Shown: in pieces, positions 27,288-36,526 of the stretch
Layout of the letters: each line of letters opens with the position of its first letter
Position numbering within the stretch: position 1 is the stretch's first letter
Notes under the pieces: generated by a model
Database searches by the model: none
Told to the model about the DNA's origin: nothing
The model's input: the letters and a program-made list of their open reading frames with translations, nothing else
Program-made: the position numbers and the translations under genes
NCBI GenBank assembly: GCA_947502305.1
Contig: CANMZA010000001.1
Coordinates: forward strand, 1,550,001-1,614,000
Length of the DNA: 64,000 nt
Direction: 5' to 3'
Source: an uncultured Erythrobacter sp.
GTDB lineage: Bacteria > Pseudomonadota > Alphaproteobacteria > Sphingomonadales > Sphingomonadaceae

Positions 27288-27417
27288 TTCGTTTGCGGCG
27301 TTAAAGCGCCAATCGCCGCCCTGCAAGACCCTCCTCGCCGATGACCCCTCACAATTTTGCGAAGTAATTTGCCGTGAACTCTTTGCGCGTCCTTAAGATC
27401 GGCGGCGCATCGCCAAA

Positions 27418-28098
27418 TTACGCCTGCGGCGGCACGCGAATTTCTGATAAATGACCGCGCTTGATCCAGATGCGCGCGCCTTCCCGCCCGGCTACAAACT
27501 CCGCATCGAGGCCCGAAGGCCAGCGAATCCAATCTTGTGCAGTGTACACTTCGCCCGAATGGCGCACTTCGCCTTCCAACACCAAAATTTCAAAACCGCC
27601 CGTTTCATTCAGACGGACGGCACTGCCCGCATCCCATTCTTCAATCGCCACATCCTCATAGTCCCGCTGAGCCAAGACGTGGCGGCTGACGCCGGGCATT
27701 TGCGGGATCGCGGTCAACGCAGCGGAGCATAAATCAATCGCGATCTGTTCCTGATCATCCGGCTCAAACTGCCACAATTTGACAAAAATGGTGCATCCCG
27801 GATCGGAGCGCGGAATATGATGCGTGCCGACCGGGTTGCGGATATATGTTCCTGCTGGATAATCGCCGTGTTCGTCCTGAAAAACGCCTTCCAAAACGAT
27901 GAATTCTTCTCCGCCTGAATGCGTGTGTTCGGGAAAGGCGCTGCCCGGTGCATAGCGCACGATAGAAGTCGCGCGGGCGACTTCGCCCCCGATCCGGTCG
28001 AGCATTCTGCGATCGACCCCAGCCATTGGCGAGGCCTGCCACGCCAGCGCACCAGTGTTCACACAGACGGCTTTGTCGAAATCGGCATTCACTTCCAT
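27418..28098 (-). CDS. ChrR-like double cupin protein
   Basis: 226 residues from the ATG at 28098. The first cupin has PEHTHSGGEEFIVLEGVF with the His-x-His and Glu ligands and a later HHIPRSD, so it should bind a metal. The second cupin (GGFEILVLEGEV, residues 160-215) lacks the first histidine pair and is probably non-metal. The arrangement resembles the cupin part of ChrR-type anti-sigma factors, but the N-terminal zinc anti-sigma domain is absent. The start lies one base after the stop of a glutathione S-transferase remnant. Confidence 0.78.
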   Translation of the reverse strand: MEVNADFDKAVCVNTGALAWQASPMAGVDRRMLDRIGGEVARATSIVRYAPGSAFPEHTHSGGEEFIVLEGVFQDEHGDYPAGTYIRNPVGTHHIPRSDPGCTIFVKLWQFEPDDQEQIAIDLCSAALTAIPQMPGVSRHVLAQRDYEDVAIEEWDAGSAVRLNETGGFEILVLEGEVRHSGEVYTAQDWIRWPSGLDAEFVAGREGARIWIKRGHLSEIRVPPQA

Positions 28099-28099
28099 G

Positions 28100-28255
28100 T
28101 CAGCTCTCCGAATAGCGGGCGGCGATCCGCTTACGCCAATCTTGTACAATCACCAGATCGGCAGGAATATTGAACTTTGCAATATCCAAAACGGCACAAA
28201 TGTCGCTAACGACAATGGCTTGGTTCGCCAAAGCCGCCGATCCCAGTGGTGCGTC
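28100..28255 (-). pseudogene. remnant of a glutathione S-transferase gene (C-terminal part)
   Basis: The minus-strand frame ending at 28100 reads VVSDICAVLDIAKFNIP, then VQDWRKRIAARYSES before its stop. This matches the final helices of bacterial GSTs, where a D-I-x-A-x-x-x-x-x-F-A pattern is followed by W-x-x-x-x-x-A-R-P-S. No start codon, N-terminal thioredoxin fold or earlier helices are present: the preceding sequence changes into the divergent gene region at about 28260. The stop sits one base before the cupin ATG, the spacing expected of an intact operon, so an upstream deletion of a once functional gst-cupin pair is likely. Confidence 0.5.
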
Positions 28256-28330
28256 TGACCGCGCGATGGTTGCATTGAAAACACGCGTAACGGGCTGACA
28301 TTTACCCGGCACCGGCGCATAATGGCGCCT

Positions 28331-29170
28331 ATGCCTGATCCAATCGAAACACTGCGCCTGAAGGTCGTCGACCAAGTGCGCGGCGTGTTTAATGACCGCG
28401 CTGGCGGGCAAGAACCCGTTCCGCCGTCAGATGACGCCTTGTTTGCGAAGGATACACCGATCCGCATGGTTCATGCCGATCTGGTGGGAATGATGACCGG
28501 CGGCGTTCGGGGCTTGATGCTGCAAATGCTCCATCCAGAGGCATTGCAGGGCGTCCTCGACCATTCCAATTTCCGCGAAGATATGCACGGCCGTTTGCGC
28601 CGCACCGCGCGATTCATTGCGATCACAACTTTCGGTCACCGGGATGAGGCGATGAAGGCGATTGAGCGCGTCAACCGCATCCACGCCCGCGTCGGAGGGA
28701 CATTGCCGGACAAGACGCCCTATCAGGCGAACAATCCGCACACGCTTGCATGGGTGCATGTGGTCGAGGCGCAGAGTTTTCTGGCTGGTTACATCCGGCA
28801 TGTCCGCCCTGATATGCCCAGCAGTGACCAAGATGAATATTACCGGCAATTTGCCGCAATCGCCCGTGCGCTGGGCGCCGATCCCGTCCCTGAAACTCGG
28901 CGCGAGGCGGAGGCGATTTTCCGCGAATTGCGCGCCGATTTGCGCCCTTCACCAGCGGCAAGAGAAGTCGCGCAATTGGTGCTGAGCCAGCGTCCAAAGG
29001 GCACTCCGCCTGCCGTTCAAACCATGATCGGCGCGGATGCCGTCGCCATGTTGCCCGATTGGGCGCGGCAGATGCTGCGCCTGCGTAAACCACTCGTCAC
29101 CGCCCTGCCCGCGCGCGCGGCAACCTGGGGCATGGGGCGCACTTTGCGTTGGGCGTTCAAACAGAATTGA
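28331..29170 (+). CDS. oxygenase MpaB-family (DUF2236) protein
   Basis: 279 residues. The IRMVHADLVGMMTGGVRGLMLQMLHPEALQGV region and the RTARFIAITTFG and NPHTLAWVHVVEAQSFL segments with their histidines are characteristic of the DUF2236/MpaB group, heme-dependent oxygenases in the cases studied. The substrate cannot be deduced. The ATG at 28331 is chosen over a start nine bases upstream. It diverges from the GST remnant and cupin gene. Confidence 0.82.
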   Translation: MPDPIETLRLKVVDQVRGVFNDRAGGQEPVPPSDDALFAKDTPIRMVHADLVGMMTGGVRGLMLQMLHPEALQGVLDHSNFREDMHGRLRRTARFIAITTFGHRDEAMKAIERVNRIHARVGGTLPDKTPYQANNPHTLAWVHVVEAQSFLAGYIRHVRPDMPSSDQDEYYRQFAAIARALGADPVPETRREAEAIFRELRADLRPSPAAREVAQLVLSQRPKGTPPAVQTMIGADAVAMLPDWARQMLRLRKPLVTALPARAATWGMGRTLRWAFKQN

Positions 29171-29217
29171 CGGCGGCCGTCCGCGCGCGCACCATTGCCG
29201 CCTGAGGGAGAGAGCGG

Positions 29218-29577
29218 ATGTATTTAGCAGTCGCGGCGCTATCGGTGCCGGAGCAGAACAAAGAAGCCTATCTTGAGGCGGCCGAATTTATGGCCAATTG
29301 GTCGATGGATCACGGCGCGCTGGAGGTGATGGAGGCTTGGGAGGCCGACGTGCCCAGCGGCGATGTCACGGATTTTCGCAAGGCTGTCGCTGCGCCTGAG
29401 GGCGAGAAGATCGTCACCGGCTGGGTGATTTGGCCCGAGAAAGCGACTTTCGACAAAGCCAATGAAGCGATGATGGCGGGCGAAGGGTTTGAGGGCCATC
29501 CCCAAGGCGAAATGCCGTTTGATGGCAAGCGTCTGATCTATGGTTCTTTCGAACCGCTTCTCACCAAAGGGCGTTAA
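29218..29577 (+). CDS. DUF1428 family protein
   Basis: 119 residues with two repeats of a ferredoxin-like fold pattern: YLAVAALSVPEQNK near the start and EKIVTGWVIWPEK with MPFDGKRLIYGSFEP at the end, as in the DUF1428 (dimeric alpha/beta barrel) family. Function unknown. It lies three bases before the GST gene and is probably co-transcribed with it. A GAGGGAGAG ribosome site precedes the ATG. Confidence 0.78.
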   Translation: MYLAVAALSVPEQNKEAYLEAAEFMANWSMDHGALEVMEAWEADVPSGDVTDFRKAVAAPEGEKIVTGWVIWPEKATFDKANEAMMAGEGFEGHPQGEMPFDGKRLIYGSFEPLLTKGR

Positions 29578-29580
29578 GTC

Positions 29581-30207
29581 ATGGCCGATTTTACATTTTA
29601 CACTGTCGCGATGAGCCGCGGGCAAATCTCGCGTTGGGCCTTGCACGAGGCTGGGGCGGATTATGATCAGGTGGTCTTCGATTGGCCGACCAGACCCGCC
29701 GATTTCGCGGCAATCAACCCGATGAACAAAGTGCCCGTATTGGTGCATCATCTGGATGGCCGCGACCACATCATCACCGAAGCAGCGGCGATCAATCACT
29801 ACCTTGCCGAAACGCACGCCGAGAAAGGTCTATTGCCCGAAGCCCATGAAAAGGCGGCCTATTTCCGCTGGATGTTTTTTGCCGCCGGGCCAATTGAACA
29901 AGCGGTGATTGCGTCGGCGATGGGTTGGAAAGTGCCCGAGGAACGCACCGCAATGGCGGGTTTTGGCAGTCTGGATCTGGCCCTATCCGCGATGGATGAC
30001 TGGCTTTCGAAGAATGATTTTGCAGCGGGCGACCGGTTTACAATGGCGGATACGTATGTTGGCAGCCAATTTGTCTGGGGTCTGAGGTTTGGTTCGATTC
30101 CTGAAACACCTGCCTTCAAGGCTTATGTAGAGCGTTGCACACAGCGGCCCGCTTATGGCCAAGCGAATGCGATTGATGCAAAACTAATTGAGGAAGCGGC
30201 GGGTTAA
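29581..30207 (+). CDS. glutathione S-transferase family protein
   Basis: 208 residues. The N-terminal thioredoxin-like domain has NPMNKVPVLV with the cis-proline and ITEAAAINHYLAE, the glutathione gamma-glutamyl site. The C-terminal helical domain has DRFTMADTYVGSQF, the N-capping box. The catalytic residue near the start is probably Ser13 in AMSRGQISR. It is a complete GST, in contrast with the GST remnant about 1.4 kb away on the other strand. It converges with the DnaJ gene with four-base overlap. Confidence 0.88.
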   Translation: MADFTFYTVAMSRGQISRWALHEAGADYDQVVFDWPTRPADFAAINPMNKVPVLVHHLDGRDHIITEAAAINHYLAETHAEKGLLPEAHEKAAYFRWMFFAAGPIEQAVIASAMGWKVPEERTAMAGFGSLDLALSAMDDWLSKNDFAAGDRFTMADTYVGSQFVWGLRFGSIPETPAFKAYVERCTQRPAYGQANAIDAKLIEEAAG

Positions 30208-30797
30208 TCCAGAGCGGCGCTGGCGCGGAGCAATTGGTAGGCATCTACGACTGCGTTCAAACGCGCCTCGTGCGAGCGATCCCCGCCATTGCGATCCGGA
30301 TGGTACCGCCGGACCAGTTCTGAATAGCGCCGCCGCAATCGCCGCCGATCAGTATCAGTGCCCAGACCCATGATTTCCAAAGCGGAGGCTTCGTCTTTGG
30401 AAAACCGGCCTGTCGCGGCCATTTTCGCCTCTCTTTCGGCTCGGCTGCGAATGCCGCCTGCACGGGCGGAAATCGCGTCCAATGGATCGTCAAAATCCGC
30501 CCAGCGCGGCATCCCATCAATGCCAGCGCGCGGGCTGAACGCTGCGCTTTCGGTGCGCCAGCCGCTGGCCGGGGATTGGGCGGCGAGAATTTCGTCCGCA
30601 TTCATCCCCTCGAACCAATCATATCCATCATTGAATTGCCGCACATGCTCTAGGCAGAACCAACGCCACTGTCCCGGACCGTCAAAACCGTTCGGCCGGT
30701 GGCCGGGCGCGCGGAACTCGCCTGCCTCTCGGCAACCGGGCGCTTCGCAGCCGCGTTCGTCGGTTTCAAACCGGCCATGGAATCGGGATTGCGCCAT
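30204..30797 (-). CDS. J-domain protein
   Basis: 197 residues. The J domain is at the C-terminus: EIMGLGTDTDRRRLRRRYS, then the invariant HPD in YHPDRNGGDR, and the final helix. The N-terminal half has CEAPGCREAGEFRAP and WFCLEHVRQFN, a small cysteine/histidine cluster that may bind zinc. The layout of an N-terminal Cys-rich region plus C-terminal J domain is common in sphingomonads. It should act as a DnaK co-chaperone of unknown client. Confidence 0.85.
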   Translation of the reverse strand: MAQSRFHGRFETDERGCEAPGCREAGEFRAPGHRPNGFDGPGQWRWFCLEHVRQFNDGYDWFEGMNADEILAAQSPASGWRTESAAFSPRAGIDGMPRWADFDDPLDAISARAGGIRSRAEREAKMAATGRFSKDEASALEIMGLGTDTDRRRLRRRYSELVRRYHPDRNGGDRSHEARLNAVVDAYQLLRASAALD

Positions 30798-30869
30798 CAG
30801 CCCTTGAGAATGGCGTCGCAGTCGCCAGATTCCAAGGTGAGATTAGTTGCAAAGAGGGAAACATAGTTG

Positions 30870-31142
30870 ATGAGCGGCACAGTAGCAGACGAAATGAGCG
30901 AGCTTTTGAACGAGGCCTTCACGCCGACCAACCTCGAAATCATCAATGATAGCGCGCAGCATTCCGGCCATTCAGGCGATGATGGATCGGGCGAATCGCA
31001 TTTTACGATCGTCATTGAAGCACCCGTATTTGCGGATATGAACCGCCTCGCCCGCCAGCGCGCCGTGATCGCGGCATTGGGCGACATTGTGGGTCAACGT
31101 GTGCATGCGGTCGCGATTAAGGCCAGCGCGCCTGCTTCATGA
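30870..31142 (+). CDS. BolA-family protein
   Basis: 90 residues. The LEIINDSAQHSGHSGDDGSGESHFTIVI region has the BolA signature histidine and the SHF strand, and the end QRAVIAALGDIVGQRVHAVAIKA is the KH-like C-terminal half. BolA proteins work with monothiol glutaredoxins in iron-sulfur handling. The ATG at 30870 follows a TTG codon; the ATG is preferred. It overlaps the NUDIX gene by four bases. Confidence 0.88.
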   Translation: MSGTVADEMSELLNEAFTPTNLEIINDSAQHSGHSGDDGSGESHFTIVIEAPVFADMNRLARQRAVIAALGDIVGQRVHAVAIKASAPAS

Positions 31143-31594
31143 ACGAATTCGGCAATTCAAAACGGATCCGCCGTTCCGCTAGGATAATCGTGCTGGCGCC
31201 GGATGGCCGCGTCTTGATGTTCCGCTTTGACGTGGCGGACCGGCCCCCGTTTTGGGTGACCGCTGGCGGCGAATGTGAGGTGGGCGAGAGTTTTGAACAG
31301 GCCGCCCGGCGCGAATTACGAGAGGAAACCGGCATCATTGCTGATCCCGGCATACAAGTTGCGCGCACCACCCCTGAATTTATCACGGTCGAGGGTGAGC
31401 CGGTGCAGGCCGATGAGCGCTATTTCATCCTCCGCACATCTGCGGCGCAGATCGACACGTCTGGCCACACCGAATTGGAGCGGCAAGTGATGACTCAGCA
31501 TCGCTGGTTCACTTTGGCCGAATTGGCCGACTGGCACGAAGCAGTGTTTCCCGAAAATCTGGCGCAAATCATCCAAGACGCTGCGCCAAGCTGA
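31139..31594 (+). CDS. NUDIX hydrolase
   Basis: 151 residues with a complete Nudix box: GGECEVGESFEQAARREL followed by REETGI, matching G-x5-E-x7-REUxEExGU. The flanking strands (RIIVLAPDGRVLMFRFD) are typical of small MutT-like enzymes. It hydrolyses a nucleoside diphosphate linked to another moiety; which one is not known. It overlaps the BolA gene by four bases. Confidence 0.88.
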   Translation: MNEFGNSKRIRRSARIIVLAPDGRVLMFRFDVADRPPFWVTAGGECEVGESFEQAARRELREETGIIADPGIQVARTTPEFITVEGEPVQADERYFILRTSAAQIDTSGHTELERQVMTQHRWFTLAELADWHEAVFPENLAQIIQDAAPS

Positions 31595-31644
31595 TTGCGG
31601 CGCTGGCTCTGTCCGTTTACGCATGTGCGAAACGGGAGAGATAC

Positions 31645-32457
31645 ATGGATTACACGGGCAAGGTCGCTTGGATCACGGGCGCGTCTTCGGGAATTGGTGC
31701 AGCATTGGCGCGGGATTTATCCGCGCGCGGGGCGCATTTGGTTTTGTCGGGACGCGATGAAGCGCGCCTTGCCGAGGTGGCGGCCGATTGCGCGGAAATG
31801 CTGATCCTGCCCTTTGATGTGCGCGATGATGCTGCATTGGCCGATGCGACCGCCATGGCAATCGCATGGAAAGGCGGCGTCGATATCGCTTTTGCCAATG
31901 CGGGCGTGTCACAGCGAAGCCGCGCGCTGAAGACGCAAATGCAGGTTTACCGGGACATCATCGACATTGATCTGACCGCTCAGATCGCCTTCAGCCAGGG
32001 CTTAATCGGCCATATGGTCGATCGCGGTTCCGGCAATATCGCTTTCATTTCCTCCATCGCGGGCAAAGTCGGTGTGCCCATGCGCACCGCCTATAGCGCC
32101 GTGAAATTCGGGCTGGCCGGTTACGGCGATGCTTTGCGCGGCGAATTGTCGCAAACGGGGGTCGAGGTGCATGTTATCTATCCCGGATCAGTCGCCACCG
32201 ATGTGGCGCGCAACGCCTTGGTCGCCAATGGACGAAAGCGCGGGGTCAGCGACACCGTGATCGACGAGGGTATTCCAGCCGATGATGCGGCCAAGAGCAT
32301 GTTAGATGGGATCGCCGCGGGAGAACGCGAAATTATCGTTGCGCAAGGCGGGGAATTGGCGATGGGCGAAATGCGCCGAACGCCAGAGGCATTGCTCGAT
32401 CAAGTCGCCGCTATGGTCGCGGGCGGGTATATGGAGCGTATGGAAGAAGGCGAATGA
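31645..32457 (+). CDS. short-chain dehydrogenase/reductase
   Basis: 270 residues with the cofactor loop GASSGIGAALARD, the NAG motif (FANAGVSQRS), the active-site serine in ISSIAG and the YSAVKFG catalytic tyrosine/lysine. Length and C-terminal pattern fit the classical SDR type of the DHRS7-like group. The substrate is unknown. It ends with a four-base overlap with the epoxide-hydrolase-like gene. A purine-rich ribosome site (GGGAGAG) precedes the start. Confidence 0.88.
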   Translation: MDYTGKVAWITGASSGIGAALARDLSARGAHLVLSGRDEARLAEVAADCAEMLILPFDVRDDAALADATAMAIAWKGGVDIAFANAGVSQRSRALKTQMQVYRDIIDIDLTAQIAFSQGLIGHMVDRGSGNIAFISSIAGKVGVPMRTAYSAVKFGLAGYGDALRGELSQTGVEVHVIYPGSVATDVARNALVANGRKRGVSDTVIDEGIPADDAAKSMLDGIAAGEREIIVAQGGELAMGEMRRTPEALLDQVAAMVAGGYMERMEEGE

Positions 32458-33350
32458 TCGCCCTGCCACAAAGGCGCGTGACGCTTGCCAATGGAATCGA
32501 ATTGGACGTCGTCGACGAAGGTCCGCAGGATGCGTCTGCTTTGATTTTCCTGCACGGCTTTCCCGAAAACCACCGCACATGGCGGCACCAGATCGCGCAT
32601 TTTTCAGACCGGTTCCGCTGTATCGCCCCGGATCAGCGCGGCTATCGCGGATCATCGAAGCCGCAAGATGTGGATGCATACACGCCCGACAAGATCATCG
32701 GCGATGTGTTCCTGTTGGCGGATGCCTTGGGGATCGCCACATTCACCATCGTAGGCCACGATTGGGGCGGCGCGATTGCGTGGGGTGTGGCGCTGGGCGG
32801 GCAACATGCGCGGGTGGAACGCGCCGTGATTGCCAATGCGCCGCATCCTGCGATCTTCCAAAAACTGCTCTACACCCACCGTGGGCAGCGCGCGGCGAGC
32901 CAATATATCACCGGCTTCCGCAATCCGGCCAATGATCCCTCAATCCGGGCACGCGGCATTAGCGGCATCATGGAACAAGAAACCGAGTGGTACCAACCCG
33001 GCGCCATGCCCGCCGAAGAGCGTGCAATCTTGGAGAAAGACTGGAAGGACCGGGAGGCGTGTTTTGGTATGCTCAATTATTATCGCGGATCTTCAATGGT
33101 CGTGCCGCCGATGGACGCGCCCTTTGCCCTTCCCGATGATTACGCCGCGCCCAGCCTGCCGAAATTGACGGTGCCGACATTGGTGATTTGGGCGATGGAT
33201 GATCTGGCGCTGCCGCCTGAAAACCTAAAAGGGATGGGCGATATCATTGATCCGCTCAATATCGTCAAAGTGCCAGATTGCGGGCATTTCGTTACGTGGG
33301 AGGCGCCCGGTCCGGTGATCGCGGCGATGGAGGAATTTTTGGCAGCCTAA
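32454..33350 (+). CDS. alpha/beta hydrolase, epoxide hydrolase type
   Basis: 298 residues. The oxyanion motif HGFPEN, the nucleophile elbow VGHDWGGAIAW with aspartate (not serine) as nucleophile, a later acid in WAMDDLALP and the histidine in CGHFVTWE give the epoxide hydrolase/haloalkane dehalogenase triad. The HGFPE form fits epoxide hydrolases better. It overlaps the SDR gene upstream and converges on the DUF2332 gene by four bases. An operon with the SDR suggests joint work on small lipophilic substrates. Confidence 0.85.
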   Translation: MIALPQRRVTLANGIELDVVDEGPQDASALIFLHGFPENHRTWRHQIAHFSDRFRCIAPDQRGYRGSSKPQDVDAYTPDKIIGDVFLLADALGIATFTIVGHDWGGAIAWGVALGGQHARVERAVIANAPHPAIFQKLLYTHRGQRAASQYITGFRNPANDPSIRARGISGIMEQETEWYQPGAMPAEERAILEKDWKDREACFGMLNYYRGSSMVVPPMDAPFALPDDYAAPSLPKLTVPTLVIWAMDDLALPPENLKGMGDIIDPLNIVKVPDCGHFVTWEAPGPVIAAMEEFLAA

Positions 33351-34453
33351 CTCGCCCCGCCCCATTCAACCCATGCGCCATGTGGATGGGCGTGGCTGAG
33401 CAGAAATGTCTCCCCCTGCGCATCATCGCCGTTCCAATACCGCACTTTCAATTCGTGGCGGAATGTGGCGGGGTCGGTTTCGAGTGAAATCCAAGCAAGC
33501 GCCCGGTCCGGTGTCGCTTGCGCTCCGGCCCTCTCCACTGCCCGCGTGATCGCATCCTGCGTTTCGGCGGGCATATATTGCCACATGATCGAATGGAACA
33601 TCGTCCGTATCGTGCCCGGTTCTTGGGGCCGCGCCAGCATTTCTAGCACAAATGCACCGGCATCCGCCTTCACCAAATCGGGCGGATCGGCACTGGCCAA
33701 GGCAATCGCCGCATCGATCCGCGCCATCCGTGCAGGCGCATCTGGCCAGACATAACTTTTCAGGCGCAGAGCGCTTTGCGTTTCTGACAAATCAATCGGG
33801 GCGACATCGCATCCGCGTGACGACACAATTTCAAAACCATGCGGCGGCGCAGGCGGTGATGCGCCCTTCCATTCAGGCGCAATCTGCATCGGCGATCCTT
33901 TCGGGCCGACCTCTGTCTCGCCGAGCTTGTAGTGATAGCGCGCGATCATCGTATTGACCCCGGCGCTCGCCCCCAATTCAAACAGCTCAAATCGCGGGGG
34001 CATCTGCGCCTTTACTCTATCGGCAATTCTGTCGGCCAACCACAACATGCCCGCCATGATGCTGGCGGAGCGTCCGGCCTCATTGGTTTGCGGCGGCCCG
34101 TCGAGCCAAGGCAGCAATTGCGTGTCGAAACGTTCCACCAAATCGCACACCAACCGGTCAATCTGCCCTTGATCGGTGATCTGGCCGCTATAGACGCGCG
34201 CCAACCGGTCATCCTCCCCCGACAGCACCAGATAATGCAAGCCCCCCGCCATGCGTAGCGGCATTGCATCTTTCAGCGTCAGCCCTTGCCAATTCGCAAT
34301 CCGCCGCCCGGTCGCGGTGCTGCCTTCGCGCACTTTTGCCAAGGCGCGAACGACCCGGGCGGTGCAGGACGCGCCATTTTCCTCAGCATGTTCGGCCTGC
34401 CACTTAAGGGCTGCGTCAAATTCTTCGATTGCCATGATCCCGGTATCGCTCAT
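33347..34453 (-). CDS. DUF2332 family protein
   Basis: 368 residues from the ATG at 34453, which has a GGTGG site. The LFELGASAGVNTMIARYHYKLG motif and the GCDVAPIDLS segment are the conserved centre of DUF2332, a family with a probable methyltransferase-like Rossmann fold. Function is unknown. It stands alone between two convergent and divergent neighbours. Confidence 0.8.
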   Translation of the reverse strand: MSDTGIMAIEEFDAALKWQAEHAEENGASCTARVVRALAKVREGSTATGRRIANWQGLTLKDAMPLRMAGGLHYLVLSGEDDRLARVYSGQITDQGQIDRLVCDLVERFDTQLLPWLDGPPQTNEAGRSASIMAGMLWLADRIADRVKAQMPPRFELFELGASAGVNTMIARYHYKLGETEVGPKGSPMQIAPEWKGASPPAPPHGFEIVSSRGCDVAPIDLSETQSALRLKSYVWPDAPARMARIDAAIALASADPPDLVKADAGAFVLEMLARPQEPGTIRTMFHSIMWQYMPAETQDAITRAVERAGAQATPDRALAWISLETDPATFRHELKVRYWNGDDAQGETFLLSHAHPHGAWVEWGGAS

Positions 34454-34532
34454 GTTTCCACCTTCCATTTGCGTGCTTCTTGCCGCGCAAGTTGTTGCCC
34501 TTTGACCGCCCAGTGCCTAAGTCCGCGGCGCG

Positions 34533-35234
34533 ATGACCACTGACACTCCCCCGATCAGCAACAATCAGCTGACCCCGCAACTCACTTTTGCCGTGCCCAA
34601 GGGCCGCATTCTTGACGAGGCCTTGCCCGTCATGGCGCGCGCTGGCGTGGTGCCTGAGGATGGCTTTCACGACAAGGCCAACCGTTCGCTTTCCTTTGAT
34701 ACAACACGCGAAGACATGCGCCTGATCCGGGTGCGCGCATTCGATGTGGCCACCTTTGTTGCGCATGGCGCGGCGCAGGTCGGGATCGTGGGATCGGATG
34801 TGGTCGAAGAATTTGACTATGCCGATTTATACGCGCCGGTCGATCTGGACTTTGGCCATTGCCGCCTGTCCGTCGCGCGTCTTGCCGATGATCCGGAGGA
34901 CGCCAGCGCGGCGAGCCACATCCGGGTCGCCACAAAATACCCCAGCCTGACCGCGCGCCATTATGAAAAACAAGGCATTCAGGCCGAATGCGTGAAGCTC
35001 AATGGAGCGATGGAATTGGCCCCATCCCTAGGCCTCGCGCGGCAGATTGTTGATTTGGTTTCCACCGGCGCAACGCTGAAACAAAACGGTTTGGTCGAAA
35101 CTCAGCGGATTATTGATATTTCCGCCCGGTTGATCGTCAATCGCGCGGCGCTCAAAACCGATCCGCGCGTCGCGCAAATCGTTGACGCATTTCGCAAAGT
35201 TGCAGACGAACGCTTGCGAGAGAAAGCCGCGTAA
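34533..35234 (+). CDS. hisG: ATP phosphoribosyltransferase, short form
   Basis: 233 residues. [22 protein letters not shown] at the start and [15 protein letters not shown] (the PRPP/phosphate loop) are HisG signatures. It lacks the C-terminal regulatory domain of the ~300-residue form, so by family rule it should need HisZ as regulatory partner; hisZ is not in this window. It performs the first step of histidine synthesis. It overlaps hisD by one base. Confidence 0.95.
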   Translation: MTTDTPPISNNQLTPQLTFAVPKGRILDEALPVMARAGVVPEDGFHDKANRSLSFDTTREDMRLIRVRAFDVATFVAHGAAQVGIVGSDVVEEFDYADLYAPVDLDFGHCRLSVARLADDPEDASAASHIRVATKYPSLTARHYEKQGIQAECVKLNGAMELAPSLGLARQIVDLVSTGATLKQNGLVETQRIIDISARLIVNRAALKTDPRVAQIVDAFRKVADERLREKAA

Positions 35235-36526
35235 TGCAGACACTTTCGACCTTAGAGCCTGAATTTGAGCGGCGCTTTACCCGCATTGTGAATGCCCGGC
35301 GCGAGGCCGATGGCGATGTCGCCGGCGTGGTGCAGGACATTTTGCGCACGGTGCGAACAGGCGGCGATGATGCGCTGGTCCAATATACGCAGCGTTATGA
35401 CGGCTATTCCCTTGTCGCGGATGAAGATTGGAAGATCACCGCGGATCGCTGCGCTGAGGCGTATGAACAGATCGATGCGGAATTGCGCGATGCGCTGAAT
35501 TTGGCGGCCGATCGCATCCGTGCCTATCATGAGGCGCAACTGCCCGAAAACCGCGACTATACCGACGATGCCGGGGTGCGATTGGGCGCAATTTGGCGGC
35601 CCGTCGATGCGGCGGGGCTGTATGTTCCCGGCGGACGCGCGGCCTATCCATCATCCTTGTTGATGAACGCGATCCCTGCGCGGGTTGCGGGCGTTGAACG
35701 GATTGTCGTCGTCACCCCAACGCCCAAGGGTAATTCCAACCCGCTCGTCCTCGCCGCGGCGCATGTCGCGGGGATTGATGAAATCTGGCGGGTCGGCGGC
35801 GCGCAGGCCGTTGGCGCTTTGGCCTATGGCACCGACCGGATCAAACCGGTTGATGTGATCACGGGCCCCGGCAATGCTTATGTTGCGGAGGCCAAGCGGC
35901 AATTGTTCGGCGTAGTCGGCATTGATATGGTCGCCGGACCAAGCGAGATTTTGGTTGTCGCCGATGGCAAAAATGATCCGGATTGGATCGCGGCTGATTT
36001 GCTGAGCCAAGCCGAGCATGACCCGACATCACAATCCATTCTGATCACCGATGATGCCGGATTTGCCGCTTTGGTAGAGGACGCGATTAGCGTTCAATTG
36101 AGCCAGCTTTCGACGGGCAAGACCGCCAAGGCCAGTTGGGACAATCACGGCGTTGTCATCATTGTGAACGACATCACCGAAGAAGCGCCCGCTTTGATCA
36201 ATCGCCTCGCCGCAGAGCATTTAGAGCTGGCCATCGATGATCCAGAGGCAATGATGCGACAAATCCGCCATGCAGGCAGCGTTTTCCTTGGCCGAATGAC
36301 GCCAGAGGCCGTTGGCGATTACGTCGCCGGTCCCAACCATGTTTTGCCCACCGGACGCCGCGCGCGCTTTTCCAGCGGGCTCTCGGTGCTCGACTTTATG
36401 AAGCGCACCAGCTTCATTTCACTGGACGATGCCGCATTCGCCTCTATTGGCCCCGCAGCGGCCACTCTTGCGCATGCAGAGGGGCTGCCCGCTCACGCCA
36501 AATCTGTGGAACTGCGCATCAAATGA
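35234..36526 (+). CDS. hisD: histidinol dehydrogenase
   Basis: 430 residues, full length. The GPSEILVVADGKNDPDWIAADLLSQAEHDP stretch (bridging zinc ligands and cofactor) and the AGSVFLGRMTPEAVGDYVAGPNHVLPT block are diagnostic. It oxidises histidinol to histidine in two NAD-dependent steps. It begins at the hisG stop and ends overlapping nusB. Confidence 0.96.
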   Translation: MQTLSTLEPEFERRFTRIVNARREADGDVAGVVQDILRTVRTGGDDALVQYTQRYDGYSLVADEDWKITADRCAEAYEQIDAELRDALNLAADRIRAYHEAQLPENRDYTDDAGVRLGAIWRPVDAAGLYVPGGRAAYPSSLLMNAIPARVAGVERIVVVTPTPKGNSNPLVLAAAHVAGIDEIWRVGGAQAVGALAYGTDRIKPVDVITGPGNAYVAEAKRQLFGVVGIDMVAGPSEILVVADGKNDPDWIAADLLSQAEHDPTSQSILITDDAGFAALVEDAISVQLSQLSTGKTAKASWDNHGVVIIVNDITEEAPALINRLAAEHLELAIDDPEAMMRQIRHAGSVFLGRMTPEAVGDYVAGPNHVLPTGRRARFSSGLSVLDFMKRTSFISLDDAAFASIGPAAATLAHAEGLPAHAKSVELRIK

